A DNA stretch of 64,000 nt. Origin: Musa acuminata AAA Group (Eukaryota > Streptophyta > Magnoliopsida > Zingiberales > Musaceae). The stretch lies in the NCBI RefSeq assembly GCF_036884655.1, contig NC_088344.1:36087001-36151000 (forward strand), read 5' to 3'. Under the pieces are notes generated by a model. The model was not told where the DNA came from. It saw only the letters and a program-made list of their open reading frames with translations, and did not search any database. Position 1 is the first letter of the stretch, and the number at the start of each line of letters is the position of its first letter. Both the position numbers and the translations under genes were made by a program. Positions 36,131-49,400 of the stretch are shown here, piece by piece.

Positions 36131-37366
36131 CTTTGTAGTTAAGTTGAACTTTTAGATGACATGGAAGTAGAGAATATCAATTAAGATCCTCTTTACCAAT
36201 ACGTTAGCAATCCTTAAGGAGATGACTAAGATATCATTATGTTTGGGATCGAGATGCTTAGCTTCCAATTCCTTAAACATAATGGGTGGATCACCATTGA
36301 CCTAAAAATATCTTAGTTTGAGATTCTATTGCATAAATCTTTTGACTCGAAGCATGGGTTTCTCCTGATGTCAAGCTATTAACAATTATAATGACTTATC
36401 GCTTAATGAGCTCTCACGATCTTAGGGATGTCTTATAGGTTTTAGGTAGGTATCAGTTTTCCATGTCGTGTCCATGATCCTAGTGGAACCGATAGAACTT
36501 GGATCAATTTCTATTCATTGGCGAGACTCTCAAAAGTCATAGGGTGTGAGAGCCTTTTTTTTTTTTTCCTTTATCTACATTAACACTTACATACGGGAGG
36601 TATTCAGAAGAGTAAACTCTGAGAGATTCAATCTCCCCTTAGCCTTTCATTCAAGGGTCGGTCAACATGATACAACCATAGCCTTCTTTGACTCAACTTT
36701 TTTCTTCCCAACAATAAGGAATTCGACCACAATGTGCCATTTAACTTGTTATAGCAACTCCGAATAAGTGACCAAAAGAACCTAAACGATTGGAGACGGT
36801 AGATGTAAGCATTGATGAGGACGGACAAACTTGGGTCCGACACCATCCTCACTTTGTATAGCTTGCCAATATCTCCTTATCTTCTTGTTGGATGGCTAGA
36901 GAAGACATAGACTTATTTGGGAGTTTCTAGTCAATAAAACTAAATTCAAACTCCTTAGCTAACTATCCGAATGAGAAGATTTGTTTTGGAGGTACCTTAG
37001 CAAATCACTCTCTTGTTGACCCTCATATAGAGATTGGGAAAATACAATGCATTCTAATGTTCGAGGAATGCACCTTGGTGGTAGGATCATTACTCAAGTA
37101 ATCAATCTCAGTTATGAGGAGCAATAATGTGTTTGTCTGATTATGATCATGTCACTTCAAGTGTGATGATACGATAATGATCATGTCATCATCCTACATG
37201 ATACCCAAGTGTTGGACATGTAAGTATCGAGTGCACATCAACCATATCGATCGTGTGATTGCGAAGAATCGACGAGGTGCTGCTGAAGTGTTGACTACAT
37301 CAGGAGGATTAAAGGAAGCCAGTCGGATAAGAATTACATCAACATAAGCAGTAGATCTATGTTAAG
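36131..37366. other. Intergenic repeat-like sequence beyond the JAR1 3' end
   Basis: AT-rich, with a poly-T run near 36556-36567. A minus-strand frame at 36628-36852 has the flavour of a retrotransposon gag remnant but no diagnostic motif. No gene is supported. Confidence 0.4.
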
Positions 37367-37436
37367 GAAGCCAACAGGATTACAGAAACATAATTCGCAT
37401 TACAGGATGGGAATTAGAGTTCTACGTGCCATAAGC
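37367..37436. repeat. Repeat partner spanning the JAR1 stop codon
   Basis: Matches 34061-34104 apart from an internal 27-bp block (37383-37409 approximately). The JAR1 stop codon TAG (37424-37422 on the minus strand) lies inside it. Confidence 0.7.
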
Positions 37437-40417
37437 AGTACTAAAGTAACACCCCGTGACATTCCTGCACAGGATCTGCAAGACCATGCTGTTCGACACG
37501 CCGACACAGCGCGGCGTCTTGAACTGGCTCACGGCAGCCCCAAGGCCGAGGTAATGGTCTAAGATCTTTTGGAACGTTCCCTTGCGCACCACACGAAGCT
37601 CAAGAGGTCCGATGGCACCCACCTTTCGGGATCCGACGTAGCCGGCGTCGAGGAAGGACAGGTCCAAGCAGCTGCAGCAGCTGCGGAGAACCTCGTCGGT
37701 GGCGTCCGAGCACAACTCCCAGAAGATCACGTAGTGTCCGGGCTCCGTCGTGGTGTCCACATGGCTGGTGAAGTCCACCACCTCCAGCTTTTCTTCGGCC
37801 AACAGCTTGGCTGCTGCTTCCACCGCCAACTGCAGATCTTTCTCGGTGTTCTTGTCGATGTTGATGCTCAGCACTAGGCTTCTTCTGCACACGAATTGAA
37901 GCTCTGGTGTGGAGTTGTGAAACCCGGCGATCCTTACTATGTCTCCCAATCTGTACCGATATAAACCTGCCATGGATTGCATCAACAAAGCAAGTTTCTT
38001 TTTGAGGCCTTGGTAGAACATTCATTGCGACATGAACATCAAGACCGTAAGAAGCTATTTACATATAAGACAGAGAACGAGGAGAGTAAACCAAGATTGC
38101 TTGCTTTATATCAACCCATCATCTATCTTTGTCCTCATCCATTCTGAGCATTAGAACAACTAAACTCATCACTCATATACAAGTCACCATCATGATTGAA
38201 AGCTGTACAATAAGTGGAAGAGTTATTTAATCTAAATTATAGTTTTTAGCTCCTAATTGTTTAGCATGTCTTAGGAGACAGAACAGCTCAGAGATGGACA
38301 ATTAGTAGCCAATAGAAGAGTTTAATAAGGCAGTGGTAGAATGAGCAAACAATGAATCTACTACTTCAATCAACCTTCAAACACTATCAAGTTTTGACTA
38401 ATAGGAAGAACACCATTACATCCATTAGGTCTCAGACAAAGCTAACAGACTAGCCAGAACAGGCAGAACATAGTTTATGAGACTACATCATCAATCAATC
38501 AATCAATCAATTTGGTGTGCCATACCAAACTATCAATCAATGAGTACTATGCATATTCTCCACTCACTAGAATAGAGAATGGTCTACAAGGGACAAGAGA
38601 ATAGAAATGCCAGGGGATTGACTCTGCAGTGCATGCTCATTGCCTTGAGGAAGAGCATTTAACCAATTGGCTCCTAGAAACAGTTCATCTTTCATTTGTT
38701 ATATTCTGTCATAGTCTAAAATAAAAAAAGTTCAGCAGCTTTTTTCAAACTCCCACTGATCTTCTTCCAGGTAGAATGACCAGTGTAAGTTGAGCTACTT
38801 CAAAATCTAAATTGCTGATGTCAAGCAATCACAGTAGTCTTTTCTGCTGATTAAAAAAGTGATTTTATTGTCCTTGGATTTTCCATCACTAGAATTTAGA
38901 ACTGCTATAGAACTGTAAGAAAATAGATAAATGAGGATAATGGAGCGCGGATACCTGCAAAATTGGTAACAACAATTTCATACTCTTTGCCGACTTCGAC
39001 TTCGGTCAGGCCAACTGGTTCAGCTTCAATATAGTGAATGGTCGAGACACAGTGCTCCAGCTCTTGCCCCTCAGGTTTCTGCAAAGGGATGAACTCGAAG
39101 TAGCCGATGTTGGGAAGTACCGCGAAGGTAGCCGACTCAGGAGGTAGACTAGGATTGACATTGGCACCAATCCATCCTTCTGAGGACCCATAGTCAGCAC
39201 TCATGAGGGGTAGGCTTCCTGCATAATGCCTAAGCTTCTTCAAGTATGGCTCCATAGATCCAGTCATAATTCCATAGACATACTTGGCATTTGGCCAAAG
39301 CTCTGGGATCACACCATACCAGTTGCTTAATCTCAAACACTTGCTGTGTATGGAGTCTGCCAGGGCAGGATTGGGGCTTAAAAGCTTAGAAACAGCTGCA
39401 CGTATGGATGGAACAGTGATTCTGCTCGACAGAACTCCTCCTCTGATGTCCGTGCAAAGTTCCTCCCACACCTGCTCAAATGTTCGAAAAGCATGAACTA
39501 TGCTGTGTGCAAAGGTGGAGGATATGATCTGCACGTCGTCCGAGTAGATCAGCCCACACAGGAGGTGGCAATACAAGGACTGCTGGAAGTCTGGACCAAA
39601 TATGACTTCGTCGGGACTGCAACATTGAGATTGGATGTCCTTCATCGTGCGCTTGAACTGTTCGCTTCGGTAGACATTGGTCGTCGCTGTTGTGGCAGTG
39701 AGTCCGCCTTTGGTTTTTACCTGCTTGCTGCTGTAAATGAACTGCAGAGCTTTTCCATTGCCGACTGGATACTCTCTGCAAACAAATGTTCGGCCATGAG
39801 GAGACATGGAGTACCAAAACGATCATTAGGTAGAGCTCACAGCTTTCCCACTAAGTGAGTCAAAGAAGAAGATGAACACCAAATAGACCACTCCGGAACC
39901 AACAAACTTGCATTAGCAGCAGTGAGGTTCAAGATCCATACTTGTTTCTGAACGCGAATGAAGTCCGATATATCTGCATCGTGGAATGAACGAGCTCGTC
40001 GTTGAACGCCAAATACTTGGGTTTCCCTTGCGTCGTCCCAGAACTGCGGCAAGTCGAACGAGCATCTCGGAAGTTAGCAAGACCAGACACCATAAAAGCG
40101 ACATAGAAAAGAGAGGCACATGTGGGAGGCCGTCACCTGAGCGAAATCGAAGTTATAGGCTTCCCCGTGAGAATGGGAGAAGTGTCCCCATCGACAATCC
40201 TCCGGATGTAAGGCTCCAAGTCGCTGTGAGTGACCAAAGGGATACAGGCCTTGAAGCTCTCGGGGTCGGTTCTTCCTCCGAGGCCTAAGTTCTGCAAGTA
40301 CTCTGCTTCAGCATTTTGTTCGAGAATCTTTCGGAGGGTTGCTCTCTGGAGCCGACCAGCGTCCTTCGTGAGCGCTTCGAATTCGTCTATCACGTTCTCG
40401 AGGCTAAAAACTCTCAT
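37422..40417 (-). CDS. JAR1: JAR1-type GH3 jasmonoyl-amino acid synthetase
   Basis: Firefly-luciferase-fold acyl-adenylate enzyme of GH3 group I. JAR1 proteins conjugate jasmonic acid to isoleucine in the cytosol, giving the active hormone JA-Ile. Exons in transcript order: 40417-40137, 40043-39942, 39775-38955 and 37966-37422; frame kept throughout, 582 residues (Arabidopsis JAR1 has 575). The ATP/AMP-binding motifs are intact: SSGTTQGKPKY, YGSSEGW and GLYRYRLGD. Close resemblance to JAR1 and rice GH3.5/JAR1 runs from the N-terminal VIDEFEALT to the end (RCVGVSNSMVLQILC, YFSTAYGT). The start is the ATG at 40417 (MRVFSLEN); the frame is open further upstream but only via non-ATG codons. It ends two residues later than JAR1. 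Group I substrate specificity is inferred from similarity. Confidence 0.95.
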
Positions 40418-41402
40418 CTTTTCGGGTAGTACCGCCAAAGCCTCGCAGAAGTTGCAGAGGAAACCTACAAAGTCACTGCTGGAAACGAGGAAAGCTCATG
40501 TGGAGAGCAGAAAACAAGGCCATTTTAGTAGCGAGCGAAGCATCTGAATCTTTAAGCGAACTAAGAACCCAATTCGAAATAAAAGATTTAGACGGCAGAA
40601 AAGCAACTAGATGTTCTAAGTAACAAATTCCAAGTAGGAGAGCGAAAGGTTTCTTTCCCAGGTGAATTATATTAACCGCAAAACGTGGCGGCAGAGGAAG
40701 AGCAGATGAAAGAAGCAAAGACAATAAATTTCTATCAAGGAAGAGAGGAAGAAATGCAAGAAGAAAAAAAAAAAAAAAAAAAAAGGAGAAGAAACTAAAG
40801 ATCTAAAAGTGGAAAGACCGCTTCTTTAATCCATCCTGACAAGAAGATAGGATGGGAAAGGAGAACTTGACAGCCAGCAGATCAGAAAAAGGCAACCCGA
40901 AGATTCCCACAATCTTTTGGTACCGAAAGGTAGGTTGGAACAAGAACAGATGGAAGAAAGAGACACCAAGAAAAGCCACACGAATCCAACCTAATCTCAA
41001 GCAGCAAGTATGGAGAGAAGCCAAAAAAACCCGCAGACTTGAGACCGCAGGCATCATAACCATCAAAGAAATCGCCTTTGGAACCTTACCATCAGCCCCA
41101 CCAAAACCAGTCGTTCCAAGAAGAATCCCCCCCCCCGCCAAGAGCCGCCCCCCTACCCTGTTCCCCACCCTATCCGTCGCCTCTACACTAAACAATAACA
41201 TACAAAGGAATCTTGCGCCACCTCGACAGCCAAGCTCGATTCCTCACGAAAGAAAGGCCAACGGAAAGAAACAAAGCCAAAAGGAATATTTTACGAGCAC
41301 CACCAAGCTCTCACCTTTATCTCCAACAAGGATGGCTTTCTTATGCTGCTTTGCGCCTCACCGCCTGCTTCCATCGACGCAAGGGAGCTTACGTATTTAT
41401 AG
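40418..41402 (-). promoter_or_regulatory. Leader region and TATA box of the JAR1 gene
   Basis: CTATAAATAC on the minus strand at 41393-41402 is the best TATA box, putting transcription start near 41370. The resulting leader of roughly 950 nt is long, so a leader intron is likely, but its junctions were not fixed. The region includes an A21 run at 40764-40784 and a C-run at 41129-41136. A TGACGTC element (minus strand) lies upstream at 41520-41526. Confidence 0.45.
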
Positions 41403-41565
41403 CGCGAGGATGGGGAAGCAGATCCCACAGCCCACACGAAGACCACGCCGCGTCGCTCACTTACTGAGCTGAATGGAGATCGAATCATTCGGGGCTGTAA
41501 AGGACATTGTTGGGGAAAGACGTCATCGTGTCAGCCCAACCGGACATCAGCGCTACGATCTCTTC

Positions 41566-41599
<34 letters not shown>
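41566..41599. repeat. (TTA)11 microsatellite
   Basis: About eleven uninterrupted ATT/TTA units, roughly 165 bp upstream of the JAR1 TATA box. Confidence 0.92.
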
Positions 41600-43601
41600 T
41601 CCATTTTGGCAGCTGACACACACAAAAATCACTTCCATTTTAAGAAAAGTATTATTATTAACACTACCAATTCCTACTAATGTTAGTATCTTTGTAATAA
41701 TTATTGCTTAGAAGATCCGATATAGATTTACTGGTTAATGAAAAGAAAAAAAAGAAAAATGGGTTAGTGAATTTTTTATATGATGGTCTCTTTTTTCAAG
41801 TGAGACAATTACTGTAAGATTCGTGCAAAATTTATGTGATGAAGTTTTCAATATAGGGCAAAATTAGTCAAACTAATATTTTAGGCATAAAGCTTACTAA
41901 ATAAGGTTTTCTAAAAAAATAAAATACTTTATTACTGAGAAAATAATCCCATCCACCTTAGAGCAAATCAAAAAATATAAATCATAAAAAATTCTCCCCT
42001 ATAGAGTTTATTTACTTATATATCCATCAAGCATCGTAATTATTACTGTCTCGTTTCTTCGTTTCTAAAGATACTTATAACTAAAAAAATAAAAATATCA
42101 TCACATCGAGCAACAATGCTAATGCTATTATCATTGTCATGGTTTCAAGAACCATCATAATTTAATTTGACCAACCAAGAGTTGATTTTTCTCACCTAAT
42201 GTGATAAAGACAGTGAACAAATAGGTTCAATGGACTTCGTTATAACATAAATATATAATTTTTTTAAAAAAATAAACTAAAAATATAAGATATTAAATTA
42301 TTAATAGTATTATTACAAGCCTCATAAGACCCTTAAAACTATAGCAATGAAAGATGTTTGCCTCCATATCAAACCAAAGTGAATCCTCAATAACCCAAAA
42401 GTCATCCAACAAGAATAAAAAAGATAAAAGAGATCCAAAGGTTTTGAATTATAAAGTAAGTGAGTCAAGTAAATCAACTTAGGTGTGAGAAAAATATATG
42501 ATTAACTAATTAAATAAATATTTTTTATGTAAAATTATTAGTGTTATATTTTATGTTTGAGATCTATATGATAATGTTTCAAAGCCTGGATAAATAAATT
42601 AGGTACATCATTATCACTATGAGATCAATATTTTAGGATTAAATTTTTTTATAAAATTATTTTTAAATTCTAAAATAAGTGATTAGGTATTATTTTATGT
42701 ATAATAAAATCATAAAATAAAATCTTGAACTCTAAATGTAAGTAAATGGCACACATTATCACCAAAATAATAGCTAAAAATTTCAACAAAAAAAAGAAAA
42801 AAAAAGATGATGCAAAGTCAACTCCGATCATTTCGGTCAATAGTAGATCGAGTATGGACACCAATATTTATCATCTACAGGGCTTCAACGCAGTTCCCCA
42901 AAACCACAAAAACCAAGACACTGTTCTGCCGCAAGCAGCATTGACTCTGTGCAATTAAGGTTCCAGAAGCCTTGGCCGGAATCGGTCAAGGCTCCGTTCC
43001 ACTGTGAGATTCTTGACGTGCTATTATCTTATTGGCTCAGTCCACAGCACGAGCTTTATGTATACTTTTGTTTGATGGTGAACAGTGGGTGTTGCCATAC
43101 GGAAAGGATACAGCCTTTGCAGAAGACACGGCGTGTACGTTTTTCTTATTGGGGTGGAGAGGACAAGTAATCTACCATCAGCAGTGACACTGCCATTAAA
43201 CTGAAGTGTTTAGCCTTCACGTTTAATGTCCTGTAGCATTGATATCTGTCTTGTTATGGGAACAGTGTCTGATGCGGAAGTTTGGAGACCTCAAGGGAAG
43301 ATATCTTTCCTTGTACGTATTACTAATCTTTGTCTTAAAAATAAGAGAGAGAAAATGAACTAGGAGTCTGCAAAGACCTTTGTGACCAGGCTATCATCAT
43401 TAGTCGAGTTAATTATTAGATAAGAGTTGAAGACTTCTCACTGGTAATTGAAAGTTTCCTCTACCAAAGTGCACATGTTTTCCCTACTTGCTCCTTTTGT
43501 TAATGCTCTCTATTGTCAATTACCCTACTCCAACCACAAACAAAATGATGCAAAATATCTTTAAATATGAGATTTTGCCAAAGAGTGTAATTGAAGTAGG
43601 T

Positions 43602-43606
<5 letters not shown>

Positions 43607-43638
<32 letters not shown>
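43607..43638. repeat. (AG)16 microsatellite
   Basis: Uninterrupted AG dinucleotide run of 32 bp. Confidence 0.92.
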
Positions 43639-43640
<2 letters not shown>

Positions 43641-43775
43641 ATGGAATCCAAATGGGACCAAATACAAATTGTGAATGCTGAAATGACTAATATGTTTTGC
43701 TTTTCTCATGTCTTTTTTGTCGGAATTGACTTGTGATGAGGAGACCCTCTAAGTATGTTGGGCATTAGGAAGATT

Positions 43776-43778
<3 letters not shown>

Positions 43779-43806
<28 letters not shown>
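43779..43806. repeat. (TC)14 microsatellite
   Basis: Uninterrupted TC run; with 43607-43638 it forms a potential long AG/CT hairpin pair 140 bp apart. Confidence 0.92.
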
Positions 43807-43810
<4 letters not shown>

Positions 43811-43869
43811 TCTTGATTTTTTTTTGTTCTGGTATTTGATTCTGAGTTCAACTGATCAAAAGACACACC

Positions 43870-43872
<3 letters not shown>

Positions 43873-43946
<74 letters not shown>

Positions 43947-43979
43947 AAATTACAAACTTAATATATATATAGAGAGAGA

Positions 43980-44012
<33 letters not shown>
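43873..44012. repeat. Compound (TA)n/(GA)n microsatellite
   Basis: (AT)20 to about 43912 passes into (GA)15 to 43944. After AAAATTACAAACTTA a second, shorter (AT)/(GA) block follows and ends at about 44012. The repeated AT-then-GA order suggests that the whole unit was duplicated. Confidence 0.92.
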
Positions 44013-44016
<4 letters not shown>

Positions 44017-46171
44017 TTACAACTGGTGGAGAATGATGCCTTGTCAAAGACAAAAAAAACCTCATCAATTCTTATTGTTGACTCTTGACTGCTACATTGC
44101 ACAAATCTTCACTGTGGTGTGAGCTTGGAGTCAAGAATGTTTTTGATTGATTATTGATGCTATCTACCAAATCAAGTAGGGGTCCTCCATTTTTCTTTTG
44201 GTCTCTGATGGTGGTTTTGATATCAAAGAGAATGCCAAACAAATAGCATGACTCATAAAGCATAATAGATTGAACTGTTTAAGCTTGCTAAACCTTTGTT
44301 AGATTGGTGGCCTACAAGCTTTTGGTGAGGTGGTCCAAGGAAATTGCCATGCTCGAGAAGCATGGAAGCACTTAGTCCTAGTGGAAGCATAGTCTGAAGA
44401 CCATTGAAACGACACTGAAAGAATCATCACCCAAGTGTGGGGGATTGGTCATCGAGGTTCCAACGCCTGTGTGGAGGGCATTATCACTTGCAAAAGCAAA
44501 GACAAAGATTTGGCCTCTAAAGTTGGCTACTACTGATCAGCATCTCCAACATTAAATTTGCAAGGAAGAAATCAAAGGTGTGGGCAGTGGTTAATATCAA
44601 TGAAACATTTTTCTTATTTGTTGTTGAAAGAAACTTGTGAAATCAGACAGTCTGTCTGCAAAATTTCTTCTGAGGTATCAGTGGTGAAGAAGGAACAGAA
44701 AAAGCTGCACTTTTTGGTGATCAACATGCATCACTTGATCCCACTTGATACCCAAATCCACTTCTAGCCAGGCAGTGATAGGATAGTTTCCCGCATGACA
44801 TGTTACTCCTTGTATCGTGTGTTCATATCTTCGTGTTGCTCGGAGACCAGTTCACATTTCCCAATCATTTGCTTGTCCTTTTCTCCTGCTACCGTATGAT
44901 CGGTTATATGATCCTCCGGCAACGAGCTGTCGTTGGAACTATACACTTCTGATCACAACAAGGCGGACAGCGATGAAAGAGCCGACTACTGTGTTCTGTG
45001 AACGGAAAGGGCAGCTCGCACTAAAGAAAACAAGCATCGTCGTCATCCAACTGCATGCACGAGCTTGTCTTCTTCCGAGTGACTAATCTAGAGTTCATCC
45101 ATCGAGGCTGCAAGCGTACTCGATAATGGCTTGCAGTACCGCCGTGTATCTTCTTGGAAGGAGAAGACGACGCCTTTATGGCACGTATAGGCATTCTAAA
45201 CGCCTACAACTCTTCTTCTACATCTTTGTTTCTATATTTCCCACTTGACTCAGTTGCAACTGTGGCGGCCAAGCTTTCTCTTGGCTTCCTCTAAACTTAT
45301 CCACTCCTGCTTCCACGATGGAGTTCACGTCTTCATCATCCACTGGCAATACGTGGTGAGACGTGTCTGCATGCCTGACAACAAGAACACCACGTAAAAT
45401 GATTGGACTTGGTCCTGTACATGCATTGGCTAATAATATCTCAAGCATTTACGTGGTGTAAGCGTACTCAATCGAGGCCCACTTCCTCAATCGAGGCCCA
45501 ATTTGGCCCATCAAATAAATAAATAAATAAAATACTTGTCACAATCTGAAAACTCAACCTCCAATAATTATGAGTAACGTAAGGCCAAGGAAAGTTGGAG
45601 AACAGATGCTTCCGGAGCAACCAAGGAATTGGTGGGCACTGTTGACATGAGAACCAGATACGTGTTTCCACTTGTCCTGTAATGTCACCAGCCGTTCTGC
45701 CACCTTCGACTGCAAGCGATAACGTGAAAGTGATTGTTTACAGTGTGAGGAAGCTCGATGTGGACAAAAAGTACTCGCACGTCAATTTGCTTCCATGGGA
45801 ATTATTTATTTTTCCTTACTCACAGACGATACGAGAAGAAAACTTGTTTTTTTCTTCCGGTTTTGTTTTGAGAAGAAACATATGGCATGTGTTTTCGGAT
45901 GACTGCCTGTATATTCACAGAACGCAAGAAACAGAGGAAAACAAAAACATTTTTATTTTGTTTTTTGTTTTTTGCCTTCGGAACGAACACGATGCGATTT
46001 CGTCACCACGTACTCATCCAGATTCTTTAGGGCTAATTCCGTAATTTGATCTTCATCAGGCGATCCGCCGGTCGGCTTTTGGCCATCCGCAAGTACGGGT
46101 CTGCATGAGTCCCGGCAATTACCACGAACACTCATTTGCCGTTCTGGCATCATCTACCCGCATTGTTATTG

Positions 46172-46186
46172 AATAAATAGTGGGCC
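46172..46186 (+). promoter_or_regulatory. TATA-like box and site II element of ADNT1 promoter
   Basis: AATAAATAG (46172-46180) is followed directly by TGGGCC (46181-46186). TGGGCY is the site II element bound by TCP factors and is common in promoters of nuclear genes for mitochondrial proteins. Distance to the start codon is about 300 bp. Confidence 0.45.
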
Positions 46187-46450
46187 CCGGCGAAACCACA
46201 TGTCGATCTATCGTTTTTCTTTGAGGGTATCTCGATGGGTAGGTGGAAGACGATAAGACGTGTTCTTTCGCCATAGCCAATTAAAGCATCGCCTTCATCG
46301 TACGATTCCTCTCTCACTCTCTCTGCTTGTGAAGTGTCGCCATACAAAACCGAACGCCCGGAGCCCTAAAGCCGCGTCTGCCGCCGCCTGATCCGTCTCC
46401 TCCCGTCTCTCGCCTGGGAAGACGCGTGCTGAGAGATCCTTGGTCCTAGT

Positions 46451-46486
46451 TAGGGTTTCGGCCGATCCGATCTCGCTGTAGGGTTT
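46451..46486 (+). promoter_or_regulatory. Two telo-box motifs in the ADNT1 leader
   Basis: TAGGGTTT occurs at 46451-46458 and 46479-46486, the second ending one base before the start codon at 46488. Telo-boxes often sit near transcription starts of plant housekeeping and translation-related genes. Confidence 0.55.
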
Positions 46487-46487
46487 G

Positions 46488-49400
46488 ATGGCGTCGGAGG
46501 ATGTGGTGGGGAAGAGCACGGGGGATTCGGCGGTGACGACGATCGTGAACCTTGCCGAGGAGGCGAAGCTCGCGAGGGAGGGCGTCAAGGCTCCCGGGCA
46601 CGCGATCCTCAGCATCTGCAAGTCCCTCGTCGCCGGAGGCGTCGCGGGAGGAGTGTGAGTCCTCCGGATCTCCGTTTCTTGAGACTCTTCCTTCATCAAA
46701 TTCACGCGTCCTGTTCTCTTTCTTGAGAATTGCCGTCTTCTCTCTTTTTTTCCCCATTTTGGGTAAAACTTGAAATCTTGGTTGTCTGCTTGGGTTGTTT
46801 TTTATCCTCGCTTAGGTCTTGATGCCTGCTCGACTAGTTGTTAGTTATTTATGGGTTGCTTGATTCTTGAGATCCTAATTGTTGTAGTGAGCATGAAAAC
46901 CAACCTTTCCGACTTTTGGCTTCAGATGTAGAATTATCAGGGAAATGGGGGTATGTTCGTAATGTTTGACATTTGATGCCATTACCTATATTTGGTCAAA
47001 CTTCATATTAGTTTCCTAATCTTTCTGTAAATGCGGATAAAACCATAACAATGTTAGAATGTAGGGCTTGATTAGATGAATGACATTCTGGTCATCATTA
47101 GCATGCAGGTTGCATACACCAACACGTAACAAATACAGTACTAGTCTCTGTCATTTGACAATCTTGATAGATGAATTTGGATGGCTAGATCTGACGGCTC
47201 AGTAGAATTAGGTGGTGTTATGCTAAATTAGTTTTTATTTTTTTGTTGATTTTGTTGCAAGCCATGATTACCAAGAATGTGGAACATTGTGGTCATAGTA
47301 TGGTAACGGCAGTATCATTGCAATTACTATTGCAAGACATAATTCCCTATATTACAGTTCCTATTTTAATGATCTGGATCATATACTACGGTGATTTGAA
47401 AGGCAAATATTATCACTTAAATGTCATATGCAGATCATGGTTTTTAGGGGGGGTCTAGTGATCATGAGTTCCCGGTTAGTATTTTGCAAGCAATTAGGTC
47501 ATTGATTCAAATATTATAGTAATATCGTGAAGAATTGTTAATCAGGTCAGGAAAAATAATGAAGGTTAGGTCATCTTCCATTCTTTTACTCAATAATACA
47601 TGTATTTTAGTTCGCTTAAGTTGTCTAGTAGACTTCTGTTTCAGTGCTTAATGATTTCCATTATTATTATTGAGATTAGGGATACAGAATTAATAGCCAC
47701 TATTCAATACTGTAAACAAGATTTGCATAAGTGGATGTTGGACTATAAGGATTAAATTTTAGTTGGATTGGGACTTCAATGACAACTGCCTTTTTTGAAG
47801 CATGGTGACCAAATATTTTTGTGTAAGTAGTTGAATGAAAAAAATTTTGATTGAAATATTGTAAGGTACTTTTGGACACTGTTTATTGTTAGGTTATTAA
47901 TATGATCATAAAAGTTTATAAATAGCTATGCAACATAGGATTCTTACTGATGACACATTAGTGCTCAATACTGAAATATGTAAAACAAGCTGCGTGTTTT
48001 TTAAGCATAGATATGTGTTATTCTCACTTGTGGAGGAATTTTTGGACTAAAAGGCCTACTTTGGATTGTTTATCCATTCGTCTTATTTTCCACTTTCCCT
48101 GTTGGATTTTTATATTATGCATCTTCACTTAAACATATTTTTACAGAAGACTGCTACTTTGATAAAACAATGGGGAATTGTGTTCCATCGCAATGGATTC
48201 CTGTGTGTATAAGAAATAGTGTCCTTCTTGCATTACTTTATTAGTTGTATCAATGTAATGTTACTGAGGTGTTAATTTTTTCTTTATTTATTCATATTAA
48301 AATTTGGTATCTTATAATTGTGTAAGATTACAACTTTCGCATGTGATATGTGTTATTTATGAATGCTTTTGCAGATCAAGGACAGCTGTTGCTCCACTTG
48401 AGAGGTTAAAAATCTTGCTTCAGGTATAGATCCTTACTGATGACTGTTCTTTTTTGTTACTTTGATTTAACTTATGTATCTGTTGTTTTGTTGCCTTGTA
48501 GTTGTTGAGATTATTAGGTTATTCTATACCTGGTGAGATGACTCATTATACTTCACCTTTAGGGTTTTAGGGTGTTGTTTCTCTCAATATGGCACCTGAT
48601 AGTACAGTTCATGTACATCGTACAATGAAAAGGAAAAAGATATCTGTGCATAGTGCTTTGATTAACTCATTAATATCAATGTCCTTTTCAAAGAAACAAA
48701 CTGATCAAGCTCTCGTGAACCTTTTTTGCATTTGCTTTTCTGTTGATGAAAGACATGTTTTCTTAATTGGTTCTGTTTATCTTGTTTGATATTGACAATG
48801 AAATTTGAGTGGTCTTTCTTTTATATGAAAATTATCTTCAATGGAATAAACATGCAATATGGGACTTCATGCTAAATTTTTGAATTTTAGGATTGTAGGC
48901 TCAATCATATTGATTAGGTATAGGTCATCTCTTCCTAAATGCATAACCAGCTACATCAGGCTTAGTGATATCTTGATTTGATCAATGTCCAAAAATCTTA
49001 ATTTTTCATGTCAGTTATCCAAAGATTTGAATGTAGCATTCAAGTGTTAGAATGCAATGCATATAAACTTATATTGGATTCCAATGTCTTTTTGCCTTCA
49101 GATCTTTTGGATATAAGTGATGGCTAGTGCTCATAAAAACACATGATGTTAACCTCATAGACCTCAGACAATCAAACTATGTAAGATAATGTTCTTTTCA
49201 CTTGACACAAAACACTTCTCAAGTATATGCATATCATAAGCATGCGGTCATTAGATTGAAGAGTATTGAGATGGACTTGATGTTTAACATCTTATTAAAC
49301 TGATCATCAATGAACTAAATTGTATTCCACGGTTTCCTGGTTTATTTGGGACAGGACTGATATACTGATTTGTTTTTTTCTTTTTTCTTTGCTATGAATG

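Larger units (their letters stand above)
41403..46160. other. Gene-poor spacer between JAR1 and ADNT1 promoters
   Basis: 4.8 kb of mainly AT-rich sequence with several microsatellites. Short frames occur throughout (for example 44817-45086, 45682-46044) but none resembles a known protein or has supporting context. Confidence 0.5.

Noticed and set aside
40853..41472. 206-codon plus-strand frame upstream of JAR1
   Set aside because: Lys/Pro/Arg-rich with no known similarity; it overlaps the JAR1 leader on the opposite strand and is best explained as a chance frame.
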